In this document: piece after piece, positions 24,201-37,160 of the stretch
Layout: the number at the start of each line of letters is the position of its first letter
Position numbering within the stretch: the stretch's first letter is position 1
Made by a program: the position numbers and the translations under genes
Notes under the pieces: generated by a model
What the model was told of the DNA's origin: nothing
The model's database searches: none
Seen by the model: the letters and a program-made list of their open reading frames with translations, nothing else
From: Balanoglossus misakiensis
Lineage: Eukaryota > Hemichordata
Direction: 5' to 3'
Length of the DNA stretch: 64,000 nucleotides
NCBI GenBank assembly: GCA_040954595.2
Contig: CM082583.2
Coordinates: 5,766,001-5,830,000 of the forward strand

Positions 24201-25913
24201 TCATGATGGAAAGCAACTAGGCTTCAGATTTGTAAAAACAGTTGCGGCCTTGCGGACGAAATGAAAGAGGAAAGCCCGGGTTGAAAAGAGATAGCAATAC
24301 ATGATGACATCCGCTGTTATTAATACCGACTGACTGGGTTGAGTAACACTGACATGCATAATCTGAGCATTGTCTGCATGTTAATTGTTGAATGGATAGA
24401 GAGAAAGGGGGGCTCGTCTCCCCGTGGGCCTGACTCCAATGTGGATAGAACAAGTGAACCGAGGTATAGTCTGGCTCGATGTTAGGGGATATCGTGTCCC
24501 TGCAAAAGGAAGTTGTTTCCGTCAATTATCCTTGAAAGCAGCGGTGAATGTACTCGCCGTGGCTTGCTGTTGGCAAACACGATAACCAGTAATTAGGTTG
24601 TTGCCCACACTGCGAATTCCCACAGATAATGTTATTTTTTTTCATTTGACCCACGAAAGACTAAAATCGCTCAATTTGTCGAAAGGGACGACACCCTTCT
24701 TACCGATCACTAGTAACAATGTTTTGACAGACTGGGAATTCACCAGGTAATAGCCCACTGGCCAGAAGAAAGGACGGTTAGAGTAATATGCCAAAATATA
24801 TAAATATCTATGGAAATTTCACGATTTAACTTTAATAGGCAAATGCCGTGCTCGGGATGCATTAAATTGTTAAATGGAATTTGGAACATCGTATACAATT
24901 GATGAACGATTCCCTGGGGTGGACTTTGAAGATGTTCCGCGAAATTGGGAATTGCATTCGGAAACAAACAACATCGCCGATGGCGACAATTCATTTCATT
25001 AAAAGCGGAGACGGTCACCGCATAGAGGCAATATAGTCCAATTCGAGCTTTCCTTATCAATAGATGTATACAGTTATAGGCATCTTCATTCGCTGCAGTG
25101 AAATGCCAACTTTGTCTTTACGGTTCAATAAATCAATTTTACATTTCTTCGAAACTTTTTATGCACACTTGGGTTACGTTTCAACCGCTGACCACGAGTG
25201 GCCCGGACCCATCTTCCAGAGCTGTCCATGAGTGCACATTGCGAATTAGTCCATACATCGTATCCAATTTGTTCATATTGCTGTGATTTCGCAAGTGAGA
25301 ATTGTCAGGATATTGCCGATCTTGAGTGCTGGCACCATAGTTTTTTTACGAGGCTGTTGTCATTTTATCGAAATTGAATTTTATATTTAAGTCTTTCTCA
25401 ATTTTGTTACCCCTACCATATGCCGGCTGACGTCACCAACTCGATTTCCCGATTTTATTTTATTGGCAGCGAAGTAATCTACTTATGACATTTTACCTTG
25501 CCCCATCTATTAATTTCCTTCCCGTTACAGCGATGGACTTCTGAAAAATATTAAATTTTTATGATTTATGATTTCTATTCACGCTGACCTTGCCACAATC
25601 CATTCTCAGTATTCCGATGGTTCGACAGACCGATTTATTGAGTGTCTTTAGACTGTCAGCCGCAGGCTTGGTAGTGGCCTAGAGAGATGTCTATGAAATA
25701 TTGCTTGCGCTCAGAAACCATCTAGTGGCAATGATTCTGGCTTAAACATATTGCAATCAATGGTGGTGCCAACATTATACTGTAGTCAGCGCGATATTCT
25801 GATGGACGTGACTGGTGAGGCAAATTTAAGATTCGCGTGTGCTATGCCACATTCAGGCTGTCTTGAAACATTTCCACTGTGTTTCGGACTCTGTCAATGA
25901 AGTATAACCACGT
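18226..25913. other. Non-coding with small simple-sequence tracts and three CREs
   Basis: No gene recognised in 7.7 kb. It contains a (TCTG) run at 19213-19236, a C16 run at 21629-21644, a GC-alternating GGGCGCGCGCGCGCGCC at 22911-22927, palindromic CREs (TGACGTCA) at 19026, 20515 and 25428, and a 7-bp-arm hairpin TTAGGTT-CGA-AACCTAA near 19560. Open frames stay near 100 codons or less without family resemblance, except the 133-codon frame at 21524-21925, which crosses the C16 run. Confidence 0.5.
21629..21644. repeat. Homopolymer C16
   Basis: Sixteen consecutive cytosines. The complementary G16 could form quadruplex structures, and the length is prone to sequencing and assembly error. Confidence 0.9.
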
Positions 25914-25980
25914 ATGTCTGTCTGTCTGTCTGTCTCTCTGTCTGCCTTTGTACTTGTGTGTGTGTGTGTGTGTGCGTGTA
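25914..25980. repeat. Compound (TCTG)n-(GT)n microsatellite
   Basis: A TCTG run at about 25914-25945, with one TCTC variant, is followed after a short spacer by (GT)n at about 25954-25980. Confidence 0.9.
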
Positions 25981-27521
25981 TGTCCGTCCAGACAAGCATA
26001 CATATATAAATGAATGTTTCTGTGGATTTGCCAGTGTTGCAATAAATTCGGTTTAGTTCGACATATTGTAAGTATTGAATCCGAATAATTGTGAGTAAGT
26101 ACGAATTTGGCAGATGGCTCCATCTCTCTTCACTGATTTATTTGCGCTCAGCGGACTTAAAGAGCAAAGTGATGAACAGTTTTGGGTAAATTTATTGAGA
26201 AGTTATTAGGTCCTCGCTAACACCTGGGATACGAAATCACTGCAGAGATGGACGAACATACAGCCTATCCAGACACCATTACGCGCTCATTTACGCTTTG
26301 AAAGGACTGGGGAAAAAGTTAATTTCTGTATATGAACAACCATTACCCTTATCTGCCTTAGCATTAAACACTCAAGTGTTGTGCAACCTCTGGGATAAAA
26401 GAAAAGATATTAGCACATGCGATATTTAATGGAAAAGCTGAATGTATATTATTTAAACTTTCCACCAGGGAACGCTAGAGCAGTCAACTAATTCATTGGA
26501 AGCAACGAGTTTCAGCATGAGCAATATTTCATGCTAATTGGTAAGTCATCGGCTGCGCGCAGTTCCCTCGAGCGCTTCTGCGACAAGTTTACACTTTATT
26601 TTTATGTACCGAAGCCATGATCACGAGCCCTCGGTGGGTATTGTTATGCCCGGGGAGCTGAAGGATGTCAACCCTGGGTGTCGTTTCATAATTAATCATT
26701 GCGTACCCGTTTTAAAAGGTGACGTTTCCGCTTTGATCCCGTACCGTGCGGGCAGTAATGAAGTTTCAAATATGCGCTGGGTCAAATGCGCATGCGGCAA
26801 TCACTGCAGCATTCAGAAGGTGACGCGCGTCTCTGTCAGTCATCGGTGGAAAGGGGCGTGTTTTCTCCGCCTGCCAACAAGAACGCATGACACGTGAGGA
26901 GCCGCACCCGTTTCGACCTCATACCATTACGCATATTGATCATTGGTTACTTGGCACCGGCAAATATCCACCAACGAAGAAAAGCAGAGGTCGCAGTAGA
27001 CGGTTTGCAACTTTGTTATAGACTGCGCTTGAAGTCTTGGTATTAATCGATAGAGAGGCTTATACAACATACACATTATATACATTGAATATATTATATA
27101 ATTTTCCATTTTTGAACTATTTCCTCCATTCCGCCCTTTTTCAAATAGAACAAATAAATGTTACATGTTTCCTTATTTTACGAGCGGATTATCGTGATAC
27201 ATCGAGGCCGAGCGCGATCACGCTCTGTCGACTACAGACATATCACTTAAGTGTATATGTGATCGATGGCCGGTCTGCAGTTGAAAGATGCTAAGAATTC
27301 ATTTTCCAAGTCAACTGTGCATGCACGCAAAATCTACAGTAAGCTGCCGAAGAGGATTAGCGTGTACTCCAGACTTCAGGATTTGGGCGGAAGCGGTCAC
27401 TTTCAAGCTTATCAAGTACTCATTCGTTGCTTCGTTTCTAACGTATGTCTCTCGCTGAACAAGAGAAAGGCTGCCTTAATAATAAAGTTACGGGAAAATA
27501 AAATACGATCTATTTTCTGAT
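25981..27521. other. Non-coding, nothing recognised
   Basis: Open frames at 26538-26897 (119 codons) and 27266-27520 (84 codons, ATG start, basic) show no family resemblance. No other signal is supported. Confidence 0.5.
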
Positions 27522-27523
27522 CG

Positions 27524-27596
<73 letters not shown>

Positions 27597-27626
27597 GTAT
27601 GTGATGTGAAGTGATGTGATGTGACG
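27522..27626. repeat. (CAT)n microsatellite followed by GTGAT repeats
   Basis: A nearly pure CAT run of about 25 units (27523-27597) is followed by a short degenerate GTGATGTGA repeat up to about 27626. The poly-Met frame on the minus strand is an artefact. Confidence 0.95.
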
Positions 27627-28722
27627 TAAGTGTTTATTATTGGAGGCATAATGGGACAAAATGTGAACGATTATTAAACATTCTCGCCTACGTGCACGTG
27701 CTATGCGTGTAAATGATTTCATGGCTCGCATGTAAATATTCGTAGACACTCGCTGACTGGCGGTACACGAAGGATGCAGTCATGCACATATTCTGATCAT
27801 CAAAACTGATAAACTCGTCCAGGGAATGTCTCTCACGGCGTAAATGATCCAGTCATTGAATCGAGGCGACTGCTGTCAGCTGGGAAGTTCCTTCGAGCTA
27901 ACAGGGAATGTACTGAAGTGCACATCGACACCTGATTGTTAGCGAGTCGGTAAAATGTGAGACCTTTGTGGCGAAACGGTGATGAGTGCGGATCGATGTT
28001 TCTGTGTGTGTCTTCCCTTTGCGTTGTTTGCCACTCTATGTAAATAGCAGTGAATATCTGCTATATTGCACACGCGGCTATTTTTTGTCACCGAAAAATG
28101 TCACATCCTCCTCCTGGTATCTCACGAAGTTGAAATCGACAGCTACTATAGACGACATAGATAAAGGAAATCTAATTTAGTTCGAGGAGCTAACAGCTGT
28201 TAAAGCCAAGGGCGAACACACACATGCTAAGATAGCGATGTCGTCACGCAGTCACCCTGCTTGACCCCTGACACAGTTTCTTGTCTCGCCCCCAACTCCC
28301 GCTGCCGACGGCGCGACTGGAGACGTCCGCCGCGAATGGGACCGGCATCGGTGGTTATCAGCCGAAGAGAAAACGCGCCCCGAGGTGATCCTCTTCCCGT
28401 ATTATACCAATCTGTTCAGAACATCTGAAAAACCTAATGAACCTACACGGAAAAAAGAAGTTTGTGTATCCGATGTGATGAACACAATCAAACTTGGAAG
28501 ATTAGTGTCTGCGGGGCATGGCTTTACAAAATTTATCATCATTCATCTTCGTTTACTGAATGACGACAAAGGGGGACTGAGCAAGCGCCAATTTCGTCGG
28601 AGTATAAAAGCATACACGATCCTGCCAAGTATCTTCCGCCTTCTCACATACATGTGTTCACACATGCAATGCAGATGTGAATGTACTATACCGCGCCGGT
28701 TGCCAATCGTTATCTAAAAACA
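27627..28722. other. Left unique flank of the satellite
   Basis: No gene recognised. A TATAAAAG match at 28603 has no supporting initiator or gene. Unique sequence stops abruptly at about 28,722, where the first 88-bp monomer begins, with no visible target-site duplication or terminal repeat. Confidence 0.5.
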
Positions 28723-28985
28723 TCATGGGTTATAGCTCATGAAAATCATCCAAAAAAGACAATTTTCCGACTTTGCGTAAGTTCAAAATTTCTTCATTTT
28801 TGGAAAAAAATCATGGGTTATAGCTCATGAAAATCATCCAAAAATGAAATTTTCCGGCTTTGCGAAATTTCAATATTTCTTCATTTTTTGAAAAAAATCA
28901 TGGGTTATTGCTCATGAAAATCATTCAAAAATGAAAATTTTTCGACTTTGCGATAGTTCAAAATTTCTTCATTTTTTGAAAAAAA
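28723..28985. repeat. Divergent left-edge satellite monomers
   Basis: Three monomers (starts 28723, 28811 and 28898) that differ from the core at several sites: GCTCATGA instead of GCCCATGA, CATCC instead of CGTCC, and CTTTGCG or variants instead of CTTTCCG. The monomer at 28986 is a hybrid (GCTCATGA but CGTCC and CCGAAATATC), marking the transition to the core type. Confidence 0.85.
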
Positions 28986-31900
28986 TCATGGGTTATAGCT
29001 CATGAAAATCGTCCAAAAATGACAATTTTTCGACTTTCCGAAATATCAAAATTTCTTCATTTTTTCGAAAAAATCATGGGTTATAGCCCATGAAAATCGT
29101 CCAAAAATGACAATTTTTCGACTTTCCGAAATATCAAAATTTCTTCATTTTTTCGAAAAAATCATGGGTTATAGCCCATGAAAATCGTCCAAAAATGAAA
29201 ATTTTTCGACTTTCCGAAATATCAAAATTTCTTCATTTTTTCGAAAAAATCATGGGTTATAGCCCATGAAAATCGTCCATAAATGACAATTTTTCGACTT
29301 TCCGAAATATCAAAATTTCTTCATTTTTTCGAAAAAATCATGGGTTATAGCCCATGAAAATCGTCCATAAATGACAATTTTTCGACTTTCCGAAATATCA
29401 AAATTTCTTCATTTTTTCGAAAAAATCATGGGTTATAGCCCATGAAAATCGTCCAAAAATGACAATTTTTCGACTTTCCGAAATATCAAAATTTCTTCAT
29501 TTTTTCGAAAAAATCATGGGTTATAGCCCATGAAAATCGTCCAAAAATGACAATTTTTCGACTTTCCGAAATATCAAAATTTCTTCATTTATTCGAAAAA
29601 ATCATGGGTTATAGCCCATGAAAATCGTCCAAAAATGACAATTTTTCGACTTTCCGAAATATCAAAATTTCTTCATTTTTTCGAAAAAATCATGGGTTAT
29701 AGCCCATGAAAATCGTCCAAAAATGACAATTTTTCGACTTTCCGAAATATCAAAATTTCTTCATTTATTCGAAAAAATCATGGGTTATAGCCCATGAAAA
29801 TCGTCCAAAAATGACAATTTTTCGACTTTCCGAAATATCAAAATTTCTTCATTTTTTCGAAAAAATCATGGGTTATAGCCCATGAAAATCGTCCAAAAAT
29901 GACAATTTTTCGACTTTCCGAAATATCAAAATTTCTTCTTTATTTCGAAAAAATCATGGGTTATAGCCCATGAAAATCGTCCATAAATGACAATTTTTCG
30001 ACTTTCCGAAATATCAAAATTTCTTCATTTTTTCGAAAAAATCATGGGTTATAGCCCATGAAAATCGTCCATAAATGACAATTTTTCGACTTTCCGAAAT
30101 ATCAAAATTTCTTCATTTTTTCGAAAAAATCATGGGTTATAGCCCATGAAAATCGTCCAAAAATGACAATTTTTCGACTTTCCGAAATATCAAAATTTCT
30201 TCATTTTTTCGAAAAAATCATGGGTTATAGCCCATGAAAATCGTCCAAAAATGACAATTTTTCGACTTTCCGAAATATCAAAATTTCTTCATTTATTCGA
30301 AAAAATCATGGGTTATAGCCCATGAAAATCGTCCAAAAATGACAATTTTTCGACTTTCCGAAATATCAAAATTTCTTCATTTTTTCGAAAAAATCATGGG
30401 TTATAGCCCATGAAAATCGTCCAAAAATGACAATTTTTCGACTTTCCGAAATATCAAAATTTCTTCTTTATTTCGAAAAAATCATGGGTTATAGCCCATG
30501 AAAATCGTCCAAAAATGACAATTTTTCGACTTTCCGAAATATCAAAATTTCTTCATTTTTTGAAAAAAATCATGGGTTATAGCTCATGAAAATCGTCCAA
30601 AAATGACAATTTTTCGACTTTCCGAAATATCAAAATTTCTTCATTTTTTCGAAAAAATCATGGGTTATAGCCCATGAAAATCGTCCAAAAATGACAATTT
30701 TTCGACTTTCCGAAATATCAAAATTTCTTCATTTTTTCGAAAAAATCATGGGTTATAGCCCATGAAAATCGTCCAAAAATGAAAATTTTTCGACTTTCCG
30801 AAATATCAAAATTTCTTCATTTTTTCGAAAAAATCATGGGTTATAGCCCATGAAAATCGTCCAAAAATGACAATTTTTCGACTTTCCGAAATATCAAAAT
30901 TTCTTCATTTTTTCGAAAAAATCATGGGTTATAGCCCATGAAAATCGTCCATAAATGACAATTTTTCGACTTTCCGAAATATCAAAATTTCTTCATTTTT
31001 TCGAAAAAATCATGGGTTATAGCCCATGAAAATCGTCCAAAAATGACAATTTTTCGACTTTCCGAAATATCAAAATTTCTTCATTTTTTCGAAAAAATCA
31101 TGGGTTATAGCCCATGAAAATCGTCCAAAAATGACAATTTTTCGACTTTCCGAAATATCAAAATTTCTTCATTTATTCGAAAAAATCATGGGTTATAGCC
31201 CATGAAAATCGTCCAAAAATGACAATTTTTCGACTTTCCGAAATATCAAAATTTCTTCATTTTTTCGAAAAAATCATGGGTTATAGCCCATGAAAATCGT
31301 CCAAAAATGACAATTTTTCGACTTTCCGAAATATCAAAATTTCTTCATTTATTCGAAAAAATCATGGGTTATAGCCCATGAAAATCGTCCAAAAATGACA
31401 ATTTTTCGACTTTCCGAAATATCAAAATTTCTTCATTTTTTCGAAAAAATCATGGGTTATAGCCCATGAAAATCGTCCAAAAATGACAATTTTTCGACTT
31501 TCCGAAATATCAAAATTTCTTCTTTATTTCGAAAAAATCATGGGTTATAGCCCATGAAAATCGTCCATAAATGACAATTTTTCGACTTTCCGAAATATCA
31601 AAATTTCTTCATTTTTTCGAAAAAATCATGGGTTATAGCCCATGAAAATCGTCCATAAATGACAATTTTTCGACTTTCCGAAATATCAAAATTTCTTCAT
31701 TTTTTCGAAAAAATCATGGGTTATAGCCCATGAAAATCGTCCAAAAATGACAATTTTTCGACTTTCCGAAATATCAAAATTTCTTCATTTTTTCGAAAAA
31801 ATCATGGGTTATAGCCCATGAAAATCGTCCAAAAATGACAATTTTTCGACTTTCCGAAATATCAAAATTTCTTCATTTATTCGAAAAAATCATGGGTTAT

Positions 31901-34900
31901 AGCCCATGAAAATCGTCCAAAAATGACAATTTTTCGACTTTCCGAAATATCAAAATTTCTTCATTTATTCGAAAAAATCATGGGTTATAGCCCATGAAAA
32001 TCGTCCAAAAATGACAATTTTTCGACTTTCCGAAATATCAAAATTTCTTCATTTTTTCGAAAAAATCATGGGTTATAGCCCATGAAAATCGTCCAAAAAT
32101 GACAATTTTTCGACTTTCCGAAATATCAAAATTTCTTCATTTATTCGAAAAAATCATGGGTTATAGCCCATGAAAATCGTCCAAAAATGACAATTTTTCG
32201 ACTTTCCGAAATATCAAAATTTCTTCATTTTTTCGAAAAAATCATGGGTTATAGCCCATGAAAATCGTCCAAAAATGACAATTTTTCGACTTTCCGAAAT
32301 ATCAAAATTTCTTCTTTATTTCGAAAAAATCATGGGTTATAGCCCATGAAAATCGTCCATAAATGACAATTTTTCGACTTTCCGAAATATCAAAATTTCT
32401 TCATTTTTTCGAAAAAATCATGGGTTATAGCCCATGAAAATCGTCCAAAAATGACAATTTTTCGACTTTCCGAAATATCAAAATTTCTTCATTTTTTCGA
32501 AAAAATCATGGGTTATAGCCCATGAAAATCGTCCAAAAATGACAATTTTTCGACTTTCCGAAATATCAAAATTTCTTCATTTTTTCGAAAAAATCATGGG
32601 TTATAGCCCATGAAAATCGTCCAAAAATGACAATTTTTCGACTTTCCGAAATATCAAAATTTCTTCATTTATTCGAAAAAATCATGGGTTATAGCCCATG
32701 AAAATCGTCCAAAAATGACAATTTTTCGACTTTCCGAAATATCAAAATTTCTTCATTTTTTCGAAAAAATCATGGGTTATAGCCCATGAAAATCGTCCAA
32801 AAATGACAATTTTTCGACTTTCCGAAATATCAAAATTTCTTCTTTATTTCGAAAAAATCATGGGTTATAGCCCATGAAAATCGTCCAAAAATGACAATTT
32901 TTCGACTTTCCGAAATATCAAAATTTCTTCATTTTTTGAAAAAAATCATGGGTTATAGCTCATGAAAATCGTCCAAAAATGACAATTTTTCGACTTTCCG
33001 AAATATCAAAATTTCTTCATTTTTTCGAAAAAATCATGGGTTATAGCCCATGAAAATCGTCCAAAAATGACAATTTTTCGACTTTCCGAAATATCAAAAT
33101 TTCTTCATTTTTTCGAAAAAATCATGGGTTATAGCCCATGAAAATCGTCCAAAAATGAAAATTTTTCGACTTTCCGAAATATCAAAATTTCTTCATTTTT
33201 TCGAAAAAATCATGGGTTATAGCCCATGAAAATCGTCCAAAAATGACAATTTTTCGACTTTCCGAAATATCAAAATTTCTTCATTTTTTCGAAAAAATCA
33301 TGGGTTATAGCCCATGAAAATCGTCCATAAATGACAATTTTTCGACTTTCCGAAATATCAAAATTTCTTCATTTTTTCGAAAAAATCATGGGTTATAGCC
33401 CATGAAAATCGTCCAAAAATGACAATTTTTCGACTTTCCGAAATATCAAAATTTCTTCATTTTTTCGAAAAAATCATGGGTTATAGCCCATGAAAATCGT
33501 CCAAAAATGACAATTTTTCGACTTTCCGAAATATCAAAATTTCTTCATTTATTCGAAAAAATCATGGGTTATAGCCCATGAAAATCGTCCAAAAATGACA
33601 ATTTTTCGACTTTCCGAAATATCAAAATTTCTTCATTTATTCGAAAAAATCATGGGTTATAGCCCATGAAAATCGTCCAAAAATGACAATTTTTCGACTT
33701 TCCGAAATATCAAAATTTCTTCATTTTTTCGAAAAAATCATGGGTTATAGCCCATGAAAATCGTCCAAAAATGACAATTTTTCGACTTTCCGAAATATCA
33801 AAATTTCTTCTTTATTTCGAAAAAATCATGGGTTATAGCCCATGAAAATCGTCCAAAAATGACAATTTTTCGACTTTCCGAAATATCAAAATTTCTTCAT
33901 TTTTTGAAAAAAATCATGGGTTATAGCTCATGAAAATCGTCCAAAAATGACAATTTTTCGACTTTCCGAAATATCAAAATTTCTTCATTTTTTCGAAAAA
34001 ATCATGGGTTATAGCCCATGAAAATCGTCCAAAAATGACAATTTTTCGACTTTCCGAAATATCAAAATTTCTTCATTTTTTCGAAAAAATCATGGGTTAT
34101 AGCCCATGAAAATCGTCCAAAAATGAAAATTTTTCGACTTTCCGAAATATCAAAATTTCTTCATTTTTTCGAAAAAATCATGGGTTATAGCCCATGAAAA
34201 TCGTCCAAAAATGACAATTTTTCGACTTTCCGAAATATCAAAATTTCTTCATTTTTTCGAAAAAATCATGGGTTATAGCCCATGAAAATCGTCCATAAAT
34301 GACAATTTTTCGACTTTCCGAAATATCAAAATTTCTTCATTTTTTCGAAAAAATCATGGGTTATAGCCCATGAAAATCGTCCAAAAATGACAATTTTTCG
34401 ACTTTCCGAAATATCAAAATTTCTTCATTTTTTCGAAAAAATCATGGGTTATAGCCCATGAAAATCGTCCAAAAATGACAATTTTTCGACTTTCCGAAAT
34501 ATCAAAATTTCTTCATTTATTCGAAAAAATCATGGGTTATAGCCCATGAAAATCGTCCAAAAATGACAATTTTTCGACTTTCCGAAATATCAAAATTTCT
34601 TCATTTATTCGAAAAAATCATGGGTTATAGCCCATGAAAATCGTCCAAAAATGACAATTTTTCGACTTTCCGAAATATCAAAATTTCTTCATTTTTTCGA
34701 AAAAATCATGGGTTATAGCCCATGAAAATCGTCCAAAAATGACAATTTTTCGACTTTCCGAAATATCAAAATTTCTTCTTTATTTCGAAAAAATCATGGG
34801 TTATAGCCCATGAAAATCGTCCATAAATGACAATTTTTCGACTTTCCGAAATATCAAAATTTCTTCATTTTTTCGAAAAAATCATGGGTTATAGCCCATG

Positions 34901-37160
34901 AAAATCGTCCATAAATGACAATTTTTCGACTTTCCGAAATATCAAAATTTCTTCATTTTTTCGAAAAAATCATGGGTTATAGCCCATGAAAATCGTCCAA
35001 AAATGACAATTTTTCGACTTTCCGAAATATCAAAATTTCTTCATTTTTTCGAAAAAATCATGGGTTATAGCCCATGAAAATCGTCCAAAAATGACAATTT
35101 TTCGACTTTCCGAAATATCAAAATTTCTTCATTTATTCGAAAAAATCATGGGTTATAGCCCATGAAAATCGTCCAAAAATGACAATTTTTCGACTTTCCG
35201 AAATATCAAAATTTCTTCATTTTTTCGAAAAAATCATGGGTTATAGCCCATGAAAATCGTCCAAAAATGACAATTTTTCGACTTTCCGAAATATCAAAAT
35301 TTCTTCTTTATTTCGAAAAAATCATGGGTTATAGCCCATGAAAATCGTCCAAAAATGACAATTTTTCGACTTTCCGAAATATCAAAATTTCTTCATTTTT
35401 TCGAAAAAATCATGGGTTATAGCCCATGAAAATCGTCCAAAAATGACAATTTTTCGACTTTCCGAAATATCAAAATTTCTTCATTTTTTCGAAAAAATCA
35501 TGGGTTATAGCCCATGAAAATCGTCCATAAATGACAATTTTTCGACTTTCCGAAATATCAAAATTTCTTCATTTTTTCGAAAAAATCATGGGTTATAGCC
35601 CATGAAAATCGTCCATAAATGACAATTTTTCGACTTTCCGAAATATCAAAATTTCTTCATTTTTTCGAAAAAATCATGGGTTATAGCCCATGAAAATCGT
35701 CCATAAATGACAATTTTTCGACTTTCCGAAATATCAAAATTTCTTCTTTATTTCGAAAAAATCATGGGTTATAGCCCATGAAAATCGTCCAAAAATGACA
35801 ATTTTTCGACTTTCCGAAATATCAAAATTTCTTCATTTTTTCGAAAAAATCATGGGTTATAGCCCATGAAAATCGTCCAAAAATGACAATTTTTCGACTT
35901 TCCGAAATATCAAAATTTCTTCATTTTTTCGAAAAAATCATGGGTTATAGCCCATGAAAATCGTCCATAAATGACAATTTTTCGACTTTCCGAAATATCA
36001 AAATTTCTTCATTTTTTCGAAAAAATCATGGGTTATAGCCCATGAAAATCGTCCATAAATGACAATTTTTCGACTTTCCGAAATATCAAAATTTCTTCAT
36101 TTTTTCGAAAAAATCATGGGTTATAGCCCATGAAAATCGTCCATAAATGACAATTTTTCGACTTTCCGAAATATCAAAATTTCTTCATTTTTTCGAAAAA
36201 ATCATGGGTTATAGCCCATGAAAATCGTCCAAAAATGACAATTTTTCGACTTTCCGAAATATCAAAATTTCTTCATTTTTTCGAAAAAATCATGGGTTAT
36301 AGCCCATGAAAATCGTCCAAAAATGACAATTTTTCGACTTTCCGAAATATCAAAATTTCTTCATTTATTCGAAAAAATCATGGGTTATAGCCCATGAAAA
36401 TCGTCCAAAAATGACAATTTTTCGACTTTCCGAAATATCAAAATTTCTTCATTTTTTCGAAAAAATCATGGGTTATAGCCCATGAAAATCGTCCAAAAAT
36501 GACAATTTTTCGACTTTCCGAAATATCAAAATTTCTTCATTTATTCGAAAAAATCATGGGTTATAGCCCATGAAAATCGTCCAAAAATGACAATTTTTCG
36601 ACTTTCCGAAATATCAAAATTTCTTCATTTTTTCGAAAAAATCATGGGTTATAGCCCATGAAAATCGTCCAAAAATGACAATTTTTCGACTTTCCGAAAT
36701 ATCAAAATTTCTTCTTTATTTCGAAAAAATCATGGGTTATAGCCCATGAAAATCGTCCATAAATGACAATTTTTCGACTTTCCGAAATATCAAAATTTCT
36801 TCATTTTTTCGAAAAAATCATGGGTTATAGCCCATGAAAATCGTCCATAAATGACAATTTTTCGACTTTCCGAAATATCAAAATTTCTTCATTTTTTCGA
36901 AAAAATCATGGGTTATAGCCCATGAAAATCGTCCAAAAATGACAATTTTTCGACTTTCCGAAATATCAAAATTTCTTCATTTTTTCGAAAAAATCATGGG
37001 TTATAGCCCATGAAAATCGTCCAAAAATGACAATTTTTCGACTTTCCGAAATATCAAAATTTCTTCATTTATTCGAAAAAATCATGGGTTATAGCCCATG
37101 AAAATCGTCCAAAAATGACAATTTTTCGACTTTCCGAAATATCAAAATTTCTTCATTTTT
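28986..37160. repeat. Satellite zone with higher-order repeat structure
   Basis: About 93 monomers distinguished by recurrent variants: CATAAATG, TGAAAATTTTT, TCATTTATTCG, CTTTATTTCG, and a TTTTTTGAAAAAAA end followed by a GCTCATGA monomer. The order of variants repeats. Blocks begin at 28986, 30570, 32946 and 33914 (spacings of 18, 27 and 11 monomers). The block 32946-33825 matches 33914-34793 type for type over ten monomers, defining a 968-bp higher-order unit. Confidence 0.85.

Noticed and set aside
28601-28610. Second TATA promoter just left of the satellite
   Set aside because: TATAAAAG is isolated, with no initiator at the right spacing and no gene downstream.
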